From Streptomyces sp. GS7 (GTDB lineage: Bacteria; Actinomycetota; Actinomycetes; Streptomycetales; Streptomycetaceae), in contig NZ_CP047146.1 of NCBI RefSeq assembly GCF_009834125.1, positions 1,109,501 to 1,173,500 of the forward strand: 64,000 bases of DNA, read 5' to 3'. A program made the position numbers and the translations under genes. The notes under the pieces were generated by a model. That model worked only from the letters and a program-made list of their open reading frames with translations. It was not told where the DNA came from and did no database searches. Within the stretch, counting starts at the first letter, position 1; each line of letters opens with the position of its first letter. Below, piece after piece: positions 9,765 to 18,534 of the stretch.

Positions 9765-10661
9765 ATGACGAAGAAGACGCGGCTGCGCGTAGCGCGCATT
9801 GCGGCCGGCGCGGTGATCGCGGCCGGTGCGTCGCTCACCGCCGCCGGTGCGGCGTCCGCCGCAGGTACCGACAATGTCGGCCAGGCCAAGCACCAGGACC
9901 ACGGCATCATCGGGGGCCTCCTCGGTGGCATCTTCGGTGGTGGCGACTCCACCGACGGTGGCAGCACCGGCGGTGACAACGGTGGTGACTCGACCGGTGG
10001 CAACACCGGCGGTACCACCGGCAGCACCACCGACGGTGGCACGACCGGTGGCAACACCGGTGGTACGACCGGCAGCACGACCGGCGGCACCACGGGCAGC
10101 ACCACCGGCGGCACGACCGGCGGCAACACCGGTGGCACGACTGGCAGCACGACCGGCGGTGACAACGGTGGCACGACCGGTGGCAACACCGGCGGTACGA
10201 CCGGCAGCACCACCGGCGGCGACAACGGTGGCACCACCGGCAGCACGACCGGTGGCGACAACGGCGGCACGACCGGCGGTGACAACGGTGGCACGACCGG
10301 TGGCAACACCGGCGGTACGACCGGCAGCACCACCGGCGGTGACAACGGTGGCACCACCGGCAGCACCACGACCGGCGGCAACACCGGTGGTACCAGCAGC
10401 ACCGGTGGCGACAGCACCGGCACCGGCACCGACAACCAGGGCTCCAAGCCGATCGACCAGCCCGGCAAGGGCAAGGACCAGGTCGTCGACACCCCGGGTC
10501 AGGCCAAGCAGCAGGCCAAGGGCGGTCAGCTGGCGGAGACCGGTTCGTCCGGCACCACCTTCCTGATCATCGGCGCGGCCACGATGATCGCCGGCGGCGT
10601 GGGCTTCCGGATCCTGCCCCGTCTGATCAACAAGAACGGCGGCGGCGCGGCGGCTGCCTGA
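9765..10661 (+). CDS. LAETG-anchored Gly/Thr-rich repeat surface protein
   Basis: A 298-residue exported protein. An N-terminal signal peptide (basic MTKKTRLR, hydrophobic core, ending near AASAA) is followed by ~35 residues and then ~165 residues of low-complexity repeats of the type GGNTGGTTGSTTGGDNGGT. The C-terminus has the sorting signal LAETG, a hydrophobic helix and a short charged tail. LAXTG motifs are cut by class E sortases of actinomycetes, which link the Thr to peptidoglycan, so the protein is expected on the hyphal wall as an extended, uncharged stalk without a recognisable binding domain. No sortase gene is in this window. ATG start at 9765 with a weak purine-rich site upstream; a perfect hairpin terminator follows. 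Confidence 0.85.
   Translation: MTKKTRLRVARIAAGAVIAAGASLTAAGAASAAGTDNVGQAKHQDHGIIGGLLGGIFGGGDSTDGGSTGGDNGGDSTGGNTGGTTGSTTDGGTTGGNTGGTTGSTTGGTTGSTTGGTTGGNTGGTTGSTTGGDNGGTTGGNTGGTTGSTTGGDNGGTTGSTTGGDNGGTTGGDNGGTTGGNTGGTTGSTTGGDNGGTTGSTTTGGNTGGTSSTGGDSTGTGTDNQGSKPIDQPGKGKDQVVDTPGQAKQQAKGGQLAETGSSGTTFLIIGAATMIAGGVGFRILPRLINKNGGGAAAA
9952..10440 (+). repeat. Coding tandem repeat of the LAETG protein
   Basis: Imperfect short-period repeats of GGYGGYACSACCGGY-type units encode the Gly/Thr/Ser/Asn region. Longer blocks recur almost unchanged, for example the segments beginning near 10170 and 10290. The repeats are likely to expand and contract, so copy number may vary between strains and assemblies. 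Confidence 0.8.
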
Positions 10662-10680
10662 CGCTGACGCGGTACGCGAC

Positions 10681-10714
10681 GAGGGGCCCGGGACGCATGC
10701 GTCCCGGGCCCCTC
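10681..10714 (+). terminator. Terminator palindrome after the LAETG gene
   Basis: A perfect 34-base palindrome (17-base arms, GAGGGGCCCGGGACGCA and its complement, no spacer) lies 20 bases after the stop codon. There is no T run. It would act on either strand and may also serve the convergent small gene at 10818. Confidence 0.8.
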
Positions 10715-10817
10715 GGTGTTCGGGCACGGCAATTCGGGCACCCCGGTGCGCGCGCATGCCGGCGGCCGGCTGCTCAAGGTCGGCGCCGCCGCCCGCCGTA
10801 CCGGCGCGCGGGCGCCG

Positions 10818-11012
10818 TTACGCCACGGTCTGGCGCAGCACTCCCGCGAGCGCGACCAGCACTATCAGCAGGGCCACCAGCATCGCGGGGTTGAGCTGGC
10901 CGAAAATACCGGCTTGCTGCTGGAGCCGTTCCCTGCTTGCCCGGCACACAGGGCAGCGGCCCTCGCTCACGGGGGCCGCGCAATTGGCGCACACCAACCG
11001 GTCGTACGTCAT
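10818..11012 (-). CDS. Small zinc-ribbon membrane protein
   Basis: A 64-residue protein with two CxxC-type pairs near the N-terminus (CANC, CPVC), a short linker and a single C-terminal transmembrane helix (MLVALLIVLVALAGVL). It is probably a tail-anchored membrane protein with a cytoplasmic zinc knuckle; its partner is unknown. The ATG at 11012 is chosen because GAAGGAGG stands five bases before it; an in-frame upstream ATG at 11042 lacks such a site. It is divergent from ftsE. Confidence 0.75.
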   Translation of the reverse strand: MTYDRLVCANCAAPVSEGRCPVCRASRERLQQQAGIFGQLNPAMLVALLIVLVALAGVLRQTVA

Positions 11013-11262
11013 GCGACCTCCTTCTTTACTGCACCAACGCACCAGGAGGCGCGATGGTTCCCTCTACCACTGTGCCAGCTCCGCGGCCGGACGGCGCGCC
11101 CCGCGGGTTTGTGCGCCTTTTGTCCCCCTAGGCGCCGTGACGAAACGCACCAACCCCGTACGACGGCTTCGCGGCCACCCGAGGTTCGCGTAGGGTCACG
11201 CTCACCGACGGGAGCCCTCACCGGTATCCCGTGCCCCTACCGAGGTCGACCGTGGTGCATCA

Positions 11263-11952
11263 GTGATCCGATTCGACAACGTCTCCAAGACCTACCCGAA
11301 GCAGAACCGCCCCGCCCTCAGGGATGTCTCCCTGGAGATCGAGCGCGGCGAGTTCGTCTTCCTGGTGGGTTCCTCGGGCTCCGGTAAGTCCACCTTCCTG
11401 CGGCTGCTCCTGCGTGAGGAGCGTGCCAGCCATGGTGCCGTGCACGTGCTGGGGAAGGACCTCGCCAAGCTCTCCAACTGGAAGGTCCCGCAGATGCGGC
11501 GCCAGGTGGGCACGGTCTTCCAGGACTTCCGGCTGCTCCCCAACAAGACGGTGGGGCAGAACGTCGCCTTCGCGCTGGAAGTCATCGGCAGGCCGCGCGG
11601 GCAGATCCGCAAGACCGTGCCCGAAGTCCTCGAACTCGTCGGCCTCGGCGGTAAGGAGGACCGTATGCCGGGTGAGCTCTCCGGTGGTGAGCAGCAGCGC
11701 GTCGCCATCGCGCGGGCCTTCGTCAACCGCCCGATGCTGCTCATCGCGGACGAGCCCACCGGCAACCTCGACCCGCAGACCTCCGTCGGCATCATGAAGC
11801 TGCTGGACCGGATCAACCGGACCGGCACGACGGTGGTCATGGCCACCCACGACCAGCAGATCGTCGACCAGATGCGCAAGCGGGTCATGGAACTTGAGAA
11901 GGGCCGGCTCGTACGCGACCAGTCGCGCGGCGTGTACGGCTACCAGCACTGA
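11263..11952 (+). CDS. ftsE: Cell division ATP-binding protein FtsE
   Basis: A 229-residue ABC ATPase. Walker A GSSGSGKS is at residues 36-43, the signature LSGGEQQR near 141 and Walker [13 protein letters not shown] follows. FtsE pairs with FtsX in an envelope complex that does not transport but activates peptidoglycan hydrolases at the septum or cell pole. The GTG start at 11263 gives the usual family length. ftsX follows nine bases after the stop with AAAGGA in between, so the two are co-transcribed. Confidence 0.97.
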   Translation: MIRFDNVSKTYPKQNRPALRDVSLEIERGEFVFLVGSSGSGKSTFLRLLLREERASHGAVHVLGKDLAKLSNWKVPQMRRQVGTVFQDFRLLPNKTVGQNVAFALEVIGRPRGQIRKTVPEVLELVGLGGKEDRMPGELSGGEQQRVAIARAFVNRPMLLIADEPTGNLDPQTSVGIMKLLDRINRTGTTVVMATHDQQIVDQMRKRVMELEKGRLVRDQSRGVYGYQH

Positions 11953-11961
11953 AAGGACGCC

Positions 11962-12873
11962 ATGCGCGCCCAGTTCGTCCTGTCGGAGATCGGCGTCGGT
12001 CTCCGCCGAAACCTCACGATGACCGTCGCCGTCATCGTCTCGGTAGCCCTCTCGCTCGGCCTGTTCGGCGCCTCGCTGCTCATGCGGGACCAGGTCAGCA
12101 CCATGAAGGGCTACTGGTACGACAAGGTCAACGTCTCCATCTTCTTCTGCAACAAGAACGACGCCGAAACGGCCGGCAACTGCGCCAAGGGCGCGGCCAC
12201 CCAGCAGCAGAAGGACGACATCAAGGCCGAGCTGAACCGGCTGCCGATCGTGCAGAACGTGCAGTACGAGTCCAGCGACGAGGCGTACAAGCACTACAAG
12301 GAGCAGTTCGGCGACACCCCGGTCGCCGGTCTGGTGACGCCCGACCAGCTGCCGGAGTCCTTCCGGGTCAAGCTGAAGGACCCGACGAAGTTCGCGGTCA
12401 TCAAGTCGGCGTTCTCGGAGCGGCCCGGCGTCGAGCAGGTGCAGGACCAACGGGACACCGTTGAGCCCCTGTTCAACCTCCTCAACGGCATGAACATCGC
12501 CGCGCTGTGCGTGATGGGGCTGATGCTGGTCGTTGCGCTGATGCTGATCGTCAACACCGTGCGGGTGTCGGCGTTCAGCCGCAGGCGGGAGACCGGGATC
12601 ATGCGGCTGGTGGGAGCGTCCAGCTTCTACATCCAGATGCCGTTCATCCTGGAGGCCGCCATCGCCGGTCTGCTCGGCGCGGTGTTCGCGTGCGTGCTGA
12701 TCGGTGGCGGCAAGTACCTCCTCATCAACAACTGGCTGGCGAAGAAGATCCAGGTGATCAACTTCATCGGCTGGGACTCGGTGATCACGGTGCTGCCACT
12801 GGTGCTGCTCATCGGGCTGCTGATGCCCGCGCTCGCCGCGTTCTTCGCGCTGCGCAAGTACCTCAAGGTGTGA
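11962..12873 (+). CDS. ftsX: Cell division membrane protein FtsX
   Basis: A 303-residue integral membrane protein, partner of FtsE. The cytoplasmic N-terminus is followed by a first transmembrane helix (~20-42), a large extracellular domain (~45-180) with two cysteines, and three more helices in the C-terminal half (~185-215, ~225-250, ~270-298). This four-helix MacB-like topology is the family norm. In Gram-positive bacteria the extracellular loop contacts and activates a peptidoglycan hydrolase. Here the next gene encodes a secreted protease rather than a hydrolase. Confidence 0.96.
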   Translation: MRAQFVLSEIGVGLRRNLTMTVAVIVSVALSLGLFGASLLMRDQVSTMKGYWYDKVNVSIFFCNKNDAETAGNCAKGAATQQQKDDIKAELNRLPIVQNVQYESSDEAYKHYKEQFGDTPVAGLVTPDQLPESFRVKLKDPTKFAVIKSAFSERPGVEQVQDQRDTVEPLFNLLNGMNIAALCVMGLMLVVALMLIVNTVRVSAFSRRRETGIMRLVGASSFYIQMPFILEAAIAGLLGAVFACVLIGGGKYLLINNWLAKKIQVINFIGWDSVITVLPLVLLIGLLMPALAAFFALRKYLKV

Positions 12874-12881
12874 GCTTCGCC

Positions 12882-12919
12882 AAGGGCGCCGTACGGACAA
12901 CTCCCCGTACGGCGCCCTT
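12882..12919 (+). terminator. Terminator after ftsX
   Basis: AAGGGCGCCGTACGG (12882-12896) and its exact complement (12905-12919) form a 15-bp stem with an 8-base loop, eight bases after the ftsX stop. It separates ftsEX from the protease gene. Confidence 0.85.
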
Positions 12920-12927
12920 CGGTCGCC

Positions 12928-12941
12928 TAGACTCACCCGCA
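12928..12941 (+). promoter_or_regulatory. -10 box before the processing protease gene
   Basis: TAGACT at 12928-12933 lies directly after the ftsX terminator and seven bases before the ATG at 12941. This suggests an independent, nearly leaderless transcript. Confidence 0.45.
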
Positions 12942-14134
12942 TGTCGGGCCCGTGTTCGTACGGCCGGCCCCGCCGCATCCGCCGCGGGGCGGTCCTCACA
13001 CTGCTCCTCGCCGGGGTGCTGGCCACGGGGGCGGTGACCGGGGCGTGGCATGACGAGGCCGAGGGTGCCGTGGAGCAGACCGCCGCGGAGCGCCCGGCCG
13101 GGCCGGCGGCGGACCGCGCGGCCGTCGAACGGGCCGCCGCGCAGGCCGTAGCGGACGGCAAGTCCGGTTCGCAGGCCGCCGCCGAGGTGGTCAGCCGCAG
13201 CGGCGACCGCTGGTCGGCGATCTACACCCCCGGGGAATTCGAGGACTTCCAGGCGCAGTTGGACGGCGCCTACGTCGGCGTCGGCCTGTGGGTGCGGCAG
13301 CGGACCGGCGGCTTGGTCGTGGTGTCCCGGGTCCAGCCCGGCAGCCCCGCCGCCCGCGCCGGGGTCGCCGTCGGGGACCGCCTGGACGCCATCGACGGCC
13401 GGGCCTCCCGGGGGCGGCCGGTCACCGAGACGGTCGCCCGGCTGCGCGGCGACGACCGCGCGGGCTCCCCGCGGGCCGCGGCCGGCACCCCCGTCCGGCT
13501 GGACCTGGAGCGGGCCGGCCGGCACTGGAGCGTGACCCTGCACCGCGCCCGGCTGCGCACCCAGAACGTCACCGTGGACCGCCCGGCCGGCGCCGGCGGC
13601 CCGACCCGGATCAAGGTCGCCGCGTTCACCAGGGGCACCGGCGCGGCCGTGCGCCGCGCGGTCGCCGCCGCCGACCGGCGGCACGGGCTGCTGCTGGACC
13701 TGCGCGGCAACACGGGCGGCCTGGTCACCGAGGCCGTCGCCACCGCGTCGGTCTTCCTGGACGGCGGCCTGGTCGCCACCTACGACGTCCGCGGCAGCCA
13801 GCGCGCCCTGTACGCGGAGCGCGCCGGCGACACCCGCACCCCTCTGGTCGTCCTGGTCGACGGCGGCACGATGAGCGCCGCCGAGCTGCTGTCGGGCGCC
13901 CTCCAGGACCGCGGCCGGGCGGTGGTGGTCGGCGCCCCGACGTTCGGCAAGGGCTCGGTCCAGATGCCCAGCGAGCTCGCGGACGGCTCGGTGGCCGAGC
14001 TGACCGTCGGCCACTACCGCACCCCCTCCGGCCACACGGTCGACGGCGCGGGCATCACCCCCGACCTGGTCGTCGAGGATCATGCGGAGAACCGGGCCCG
14101 CACAGTATTGAGTGGCCTCGGCACCGGCGCGTAG
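12941..14134 (+). CDS. C-terminal processing peptidase (S41, PDZ), secreted
   Basis: A 397-residue S41-family protease. A basic N-terminus and one hydrophobic helix (residues ~15-37) act as a signal peptide or membrane anchor. A PDZ domain covers ~105-190 and the peptidase core ~200-385. The catalytic dyad is Ser312 (GGTMSAAELLSG) with Lys337 (FGKGSVQ). Such enzymes trim or destroy extracytoplasmic proteins from their C-termini. The position beside ftsEX is shared with other actinomycetes, but a functional link has not been shown that I know of. smpB starts 18 bases after its stop. Confidence 0.92.
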   Translation: MSGPCSYGRPRRIRRGAVLTLLLAGVLATGAVTGAWHDEAEGAVEQTAAERPAGPAADRAAVERAAAQAVADGKSGSQAAAEVVSRSGDRWSAIYTPGEFEDFQAQLDGAYVGVGLWVRQRTGGLVVVSRVQPGSPAARAGVAVGDRLDAIDGRASRGRPVTETVARLRGDDRAGSPRAAAGTPVRLDLERAGRHWSVTLHRARLRTQNVTVDRPAGAGGPTRIKVAAFTRGTGAAVRRAVAAADRRHGLLLDLRGNTGGLVTEAVATASVFLDGGLVATYDVRGSQRALYAERAGDTRTPLVVLVDGGTMSAAELLSGALQDRGRAVVVGAPTFGKGSVQMPSELADGSVAELTVGHYRTPSGHTVDGAGITPDLVVEDHAENRARTVLSGLGTGA

Positions 14135-14152
14135 TGCGAAAATGGCCGCACT

Positions 14153-14650
14153 ATGGCTAAGGACAAGGGCAAGGACAAGAACGCCGGGCGCAAGCTCGTC
14201 GCGCAGCACAAGAAGGCGCGGCACGACTACCACATTCTGGACACCTATGAGTGCGGTCTGGTGCTGACCGGCACCGAGGTGAAGTCGCTGCGCCAGGGCC
14301 GGGCGTCGCTGGTGGACGGATTCGTCCAGATCGACGGCAATGAAGCCTGGCTGCACAACGTACACATCCCCGAATACGCCCAGGGCACCTGGACCAACCA
14401 CAGCGCGCGGCGCAAGCGGAAGCTGCTGATGCACCGCGCCGAGATCGACAAGCTGGAGTCCAAGAGCCAGGAGTCGGGGCACACGATCGTGCCGCTGTCC
14501 CTCTATTTCAAGGACGGCCGGGCCAAGGTCGAGATCGCGCTGGCCAAGGGCAAGAAGGAGTACGACAAGCGGCAGACGCTCCGCGAGAAGCAGGACCGCC
14601 GGGAGGCGGATCGGGCGATGTCGGCGGCTCGCCGCAAGCAGCGCGCCTGA
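14153..14650 (+). CDS. smpB: SsrA-binding protein SmpB
   Basis: A 165-residue RNA-binding protein that delivers tmRNA to stalled ribosomes. The OB-fold core has the family signature [21 protein letters not shown] and NVHIPEY, and the C-terminal tail is basic ([21 protein letters not shown]) as required in the empty mRNA channel. The N-terminus is lysine-rich, as usual in actinomycetes. Its RNA partner ssrA begins 134 bases downstream. Confidence 0.97.
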   Translation: MAKDKGKDKNAGRKLVAQHKKARHDYHILDTYECGLVLTGTEVKSLRQGRASLVDGFVQIDGNEAWLHNVHIPEYAQGTWTNHSARRKRKLLMHRAEIDKLESKSQESGHTIVPLSLYFKDGRAKVEIALAKGKKEYDKRQTLREKQDRREADRAMSAARRKQRA

Positions 14651-14738
14651 GCGGACCTCTTACGGGACCTCTTACGGGGGCCGCCGGGGGACCGCCGGGG
14701 AATTCGCTGGCACCGCCGTGCGTTGGTCACGTACGATG

Positions 14739-14766
14739 GGTGCGCACCCCAGGAGGGGTGTGCACC
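14739..14766 (+). terminator. Hairpin between smpB and ssrA
   Basis: GGTGCGCACCCC (14739-14750) and GGGGTGTGCACC (14755-14766) form a 12-bp stem with one G-T pair and an AGGA loop. It lies just upstream of the tmRNA 5' end, and a possible -10 box TACGAT (14732-14737) immediately precedes it. It may end smpB transcripts or lie in the tmRNA precursor leader. Confidence 0.55.
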
Positions 14767-14784
14767 ACCTTGATAAATCAACAT

Positions 14785-15151
14785 GGGGATGATCGGTTTC
14801 GACAGCGGATGTCGAAGCAGGGGAAGCGAGTCGAGGAAGCGGCAATGATCTCGTTAACCATGTGTCGCAACCAATAATCGCCAACACCAAGCGCGATTCC
14901 TTCGCCCTCGCTGCCTAAGTAGCGACCTGCGAAGTGTCAGCCCGGGGATGTTCCCGACCCGGATCCTGGCATCAGCTAGGGGACTAAACTCCTGAACCCG
15001 GTCACGGGGTGCAGGAGGAAATCACACAGTGACTGAGCCCGTCGGAGACTTGTTCGCGTGATCTCCGGGGCCGAGAAAATCGCAGCGAACTGCACTCGGA
15101 GAAGCCCTGATTCCGCACCGTTGGACGCGGGTTCGATTCCCGCCATCTCCA
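14785..15151 (+). ncRNA. ssrA: Transfer-messenger RNA (tmRNA)
   Basis: The 5' end GGGGATGATCGGTTTCGACAG and the 3' tRNA-like end (GGTTCGATTCCCGCCATCTCC) pair as an alanyl acceptor stem and T-arm. The resume codon is GCC at 14880, and the tag reads ANTKRDSFALAA followed by TAA at 14916-14918. The tag's AA ending marks rescued peptides for proteolysis. The chromosome reads ACA after the acceptor stem, so the CCA end is probably completed enzymatically. The adjacent gene encodes its partner SmpB. Confidence 0.97.
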
Positions 15152-15166
15152 CAATTCCCATGTGAA

Positions 15167-15208
15167 GACGAAGGCCCGGGTGTCCGTGAGGACACCCGGG
15201 CCTTCGTC
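15167..15208 (+). terminator. tmRNA terminator
   Basis: A perfect 19-bp stem (15167-15185 with 15190-15208) and GTGA loop start 16 bases after the tmRNA 3' end. Confidence 0.88.
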
Positions 15209-15514
15209 GTGTGCGCGCGGCGGGGGTTTTGCCGCGCGTCCCCTCGGCCGCGGTGGCGGTGCGGGCGGGGCGGTCCGCGGGCCGGAGCGGGCCGTACGGG
15301 AGCCGGGTGGCCGGGAAGATCAGGGGTCGCGGCGGCGGGTGCGTGCCGGCGGCGGGGCGGCCGATGGTGGTTCCCGCGGGGGCCGGATGCTTACGTGATG
15401 CATATCTCTCCCCGCCGACAGGCAACCTTCCGCGCCGAAAACCCTTCCTTACGGAAAGACATCGTGTGCGAGCGATGTGTGCGAACAATACGAACGGATT
15501 GAACAGGGGGAGTC
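15209..15514. other. Intergenic region before the DUF4232 lipoprotein
   Basis: About 306 bases without a convincing gene. The last 120 bases are relatively AT-rich and presumably hold the promoter of the lipoprotein gene; GGGGGAG at ~15505 is its ribosome site. Nothing else recognised. Confidence 0.5.
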
Positions 15515-16054
15515 GTGCAGCGACGTTCCGTACTCGCGACGACGATGGCCGCGCTCACCTTGACCGTCACTGCCGCGCTGGCGCTGACCGGCTGCGGCTC
15601 GGGTCGGATGGCCGCGCTGCACGCCAACTGCCAGACCAAGAGTCTCGGTTGGAAGGTCACGGTGCTCAAGGAGGTGCCGCACAGCCCGCGCCGCGAGGCC
15701 CGGCTGACGGCCGTCAACAAGGGTTCGCAGCCGTGTGTGTTCGACGGTTTTCCCACCTTTGCGGTGCATGTCGGCAAGGGGCCCGAGTCCGACGGCAAGG
15801 GGCAGGTCCGCACCATGCCGATAGACCTGCGGCGCGGCGGGACCGTGACCACCAGCCTGCGGTACAAGGACCACGCGCCCGGTATGGCGCCCGCCGACTG
15901 CCTGGTCAGCAATGACGAGGCGACCGTCGGCGCGCCGCGCGACCATCACCAGAAGCAGATAAAGGTCCGGGACGAAAAGGGCAAGAAGGCCCGGATGAAC
16001 GTCTGCGAGGCGACCATCTGGATGAGCGCGCCGGTCCAGGGCACCGGCGGCTGA
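15515..16054 (+). CDS. Secreted lipoprotein with DUF4232-like domain
   Basis: A 179-residue lipoprotein. The signal peptide ends in lipobox LTGC (Cys near residue 28). The mature part has the all-beta pattern of DUF4232 proteins with conserved pieces (VNKGSQPCVFDGFPTF, two later cysteines), a family common in actinomycetes and of unknown function. The GTG start has GGGGGAG four bases upstream. It converges with the next gene with only 23 bases between the stops. Confidence 0.8.
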   Translation: MQRRSVLATTMAALTLTVTAALALTGCGSGRMAALHANCQTKSLGWKVTVLKEVPHSPRREARLTAVNKGSQPCVFDGFPTFAVHVGKGPESDGKGQVRTMPIDLRRGGTVTTSLRYKDHAPGMAPADCLVSNDEATVGAPRDHHQKQIKVRDEKGKKARMNVCEATIWMSAPVQGTGG

Positions 16055-16077
16055 GCCGGCGGGCTCCGGCCGGCCTC

Positions 16078-18000
16078 TCAGGCACCCTCCGGCGCCGGGG
16101 CGGATATCCGGCCGCCGGCGGCGGGGGCCGGCACGCTCCCGTACGACGGGGTTCCCGGTAGGGCCCCCGGCAGGGAGCGCAGCCAGTACTCTGCGGCCAG
16201 CGTCGGGTCCAGTGGGCGCAGTGCTTCGGTGTGCGGCTGGAGGGACGTCAGGACCGGCCGCAGCGCCTCGGGGCGGATCAGGCCCAGCGCGGCCAGCCGG
16301 GAGTCCTCGCAGAGCGCGGACAGCGCCCGGCGGTGGCGGCGCAGGCCGGTGTAGACCTCCGCGCTGTGCTCTCCCTTGGTGCCGCGGCCGAGAACCGTGC
16401 CGGGCACGATGTCGCGCATCGCGGCGGCCAGCACCGGTTTGTAGCGGCCGGTCCGGGCGCGGTCGTCGAGTCGTACGGCCAGCGCCGCCTCGATCACCGC
16501 GTCGTCCAGGAATGGCGCCTCGTACGCCACGCCGTGCGCCGAGGTCAGCGCGTCGATGCCGCGGACCAGTTCGCCGGCCAGGACGGCGGCCCGGACGGCC
16601 TCGTGCTGGGCCCGCAGGGCGGCGAACGGCTCGGGGTCCGCGGCGGCGGCCTCGCGCAGCAGCCGGCGGACCGTGGCGACCGCGTCCGGATGTGCCCAGG
16701 ACGGCATGGCCGGGACGCACTCCCAGTCGGCGCCGGAGGTCTCGTGGCGGGCGCCGGGCGTGATCCGGTCGGCGCCGGCGGCCAGCCAGCGCGGGTAGGA
16801 CCGGCCGCCGAACAGGGTGCGCAGGGTGGCGGGCAGCGTCCGGTGGCCGAGCCGCAGGGCCCGGTGGGCCTGCCGGGCGGCGGCCCGGAAGTCGCTGCGG
16901 GCCAGGGAGTTGAGCGCCACGGCCCGGAGGCCGAACAGCTCGTCGCCGCCGATGCCGGACAGATGCAGCCGGGAGCCGTACCGGGCGACCAGCTGCGCCT
17001 GGTGGACGAGCCGGGCCGCTTCCCGGACCGCGGTGAGCGGGCCCGCCGGGTCGGTGTGCGAGGGGTGTGCGGGCGGGGTGTACCAGGTGGGCGCGTCGGT
17101 GTACGGGAGGGACAGGTGCCGGCCCTCCTGGCGGACCCGGCCGAGGCGGTAGGCGCTGTGCGCGCTCCACAGGGGGTCGTCGTTGGCCGGGTCGCGGGAC
17201 TCCCAGGCGGTGGTGACCAGCCCGGCCCCGCCGCGGGCGGCCAGGAAGCACAGGCTGGCGGAGTCCATGCCCCCGGACAGGTCGGCGCTCACGGCGGCGG
17301 ACCGCGTCCGGGCGTGCACCGCCGCCCCGAGGGTCTCCCGTACGGCCTCGGCGGCGTCCGGCAGCGGCACGTCCGGCTCCGGTGGCCGCCACCAGCGGAC
17401 CTCGCGGTGCACGCCGTGGGCGTCGTAGGTGGCGCAGTGGCCGGGCGGTACGGCGTGGATCGACCGCCAGGGGGTGCGCAGTGCGAGCGGGAGCGGGGCG
17501 GCGGGGGCGAGCAGTCGGGCCGCCAGCGCCTCCTCGTCGACCGTGCCGGTGCCGGGCACGCCGGGCAGCCCGGCCGCGGTGGCCTCGCGGGCCAGGGCGG
17601 CCAGGTCCTGCGGGCGGCTGCCCAGGACGGTGACGCCACCGAAGCAGGTGCGGTGCAGCCGGCGGACCGTCGAGAGCGTTCCCTGGCAGCGGACCCGGGG
17701 GCCCATGTAGGCCAGCAGGAAGAAGCTGCCGGGGAGTTCGTGGCGGAGGTCGCGGAGGTCGTCCAGGCTGCGCAGCCGGCGCAGCAGCCGGGCCAGTTCG
17801 CTCGGGGTGGCGGAGGTCGTCCCGAGCAGCACCGCGCACCGCGGGCCGATGCGCGCGGTCACCAGTTCCTCGCGCCGCCAGTGCCCCACGATCCAGGGGC
17901 GGCCGGAGAGATGCGGCACGGTGCGGGTGGTCGGGGTCCGCGGCAGGCGGGCGGCGAGCCGGTCGGTGGCGGGGTGGTCGGGGAACACGAGGAAATCCAC
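16078..18000 (-). CDS. Asparagine-synthetase-like macrocyclase (lasso/albusnodin-ikarugamycin type)
   Basis: A 640-residue protein related to asparagine synthetase B. The N-terminal ~200 residues have the glutaminase fold pattern (SFFLLAYM, PPGHCATYDAHG) but the nucleophile Cys2 is absent: the protein begins Met-Asp. The C-terminal half has the PP-loop SGGMDS (242-247) and the synthetase region (HLSGIGGDELFG, APFLDD, GTKGEHSAEVY). This combination is typical of lasso-peptide cyclases, which adenylate an acidic side chain and join it to an N-terminal amine. From memory it fits the family annotated as albusnodin/ikarugamycin macrolactam cyclases. No leader protease, RRE protein or transporter is nearby. 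GTG 18000 is preferred (AAGGAG upstream); an in-frame ATG at 18090 is an alternative. Confidence 0.78.
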   Translation of the reverse strand: MDFLVFPDHPATDRLAARLPRTPTTRTVPHLSGRPWIVGHWRREELVTARIGPRCAVLLGTTSATPSELARLLRRLRSLDDLRDLRHELPGSFFLLAYMGPRVRCQGTLSTVRRLHRTCFGGVTVLGSRPQDLAALAREATAAGLPGVPGTGTVDEEALAARLLAPAAPLPLALRTPWRSIHAVPPGHCATYDAHGVHREVRWWRPPEPDVPLPDAAEAVRETLGAAVHARTRSAAVSADLSGGMDSASLCFLAARGGAGLVTTAWESRDPANDDPLWSAHSAYRLGRVRQEGRHLSLPYTDAPTWYTPPAHPSHTDPAGPLTAVREAARLVHQAQLVARYGSRLHLSGIGGDELFGLRAVALNSLARSDFRAAARQAHRALRLGHRTLPATLRTLFGGRSYPRWLAAGADRITPGARHETSGADWECVPAMPSWAHPDAVATVRRLLREAAAADPEPFAALRAQHEAVRAAVLAGELVRGIDALTSAHGVAYEAPFLDDAVIEAALAVRLDDRARTGRYKPVLAAAMRDIVPGTVLGRGTKGEHSAEVYTGLRRHRRALSALCEDSRLAALGLIRPEALRPVLTSLQPHTEALRPLDPTLAAEYWLRSLPGALPGTPSYGSVPAPAAGGRISAPAPEGA

Positions 18001-18093
18001 GGGGGGTTGCCGCTCCTTGGCCTCGATGGGTGCGACCGGGGGCCTGCCGGGGCGGGGAGGCGCCCCGGCAGGGGGGCCGCCGGCGGGCACGGT

Positions 18094-18141
18094 TCAGGAG
18101 CCGCACCGTCCGCCGGCGGTCCGCTGCTGTGTTTGGTGCAT
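18094..18141 (-). CDS. Candidate 15-residue peptide gene upstream of the cyclase
   Basis: A short frame, MHQTQQRTAGGRCGS then TGA, lies in the leader of the cyclase gene, preceded by GAAAGAAAGGG at a ribosome-site distance. An overlapping ATG at 18146 opens another frame (MRCTKHSSGPPADG...) that runs into the cyclase region. The peptide has no Asp or Glu, so it is not a classical lasso core. It could be a regulatory leader peptide, a RiPP-like substrate of the neighbouring enzyme, or chance. I call it because of its position, ribosome site and the absence of any other candidate. Confidence 0.35.
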   Translation of the reverse strand: MHQTQQRTAGGRCGS

Positions 18142-18534
18142 CGCATCCCTTTCTTTCCGTGCTCCGGGGAGAGCCCTGCATCCCTGCGGGGGCGGGTGTG
18201 CCGCCCTGGCAGGGGGATCCGGCCGCCGCCGGGCGGGAGGTGAGCACACACCACTCCGGCGACGGACCGTGTCGGGCTGGTTACTCCGTGCGTCCGATAA
18301 AAAGGCTGGCAGTGTCTCGGGCACGTGCCATTACCCCGTACGGGTGACGGGCGGGGGCGCGTGGTGCACGTCGGCGCACCGTCCCCGCGTCGTACGCCGC
18401 GCGCGTGCCGCCGCGGCTCACCGCATGCACCCGGACCGCGTGAGAGCAAGGTTTCGCGCCGGTCACCTGCTGCCACAGGGCGGAAACCCGCCATCCCTAG
18501 CGTCGATGGCAGGACCCGACCCCTGGGAGGCGCG

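Noticed and set aside
18144..18146. Alternative peptide MRCTKHSSGPPADG... from the overlapping ATG at 18146
   Set aside because: The frame continues into the cyclase leader without a stop and does not place an acid 7-9 residues after a Gly as a lasso core would need.
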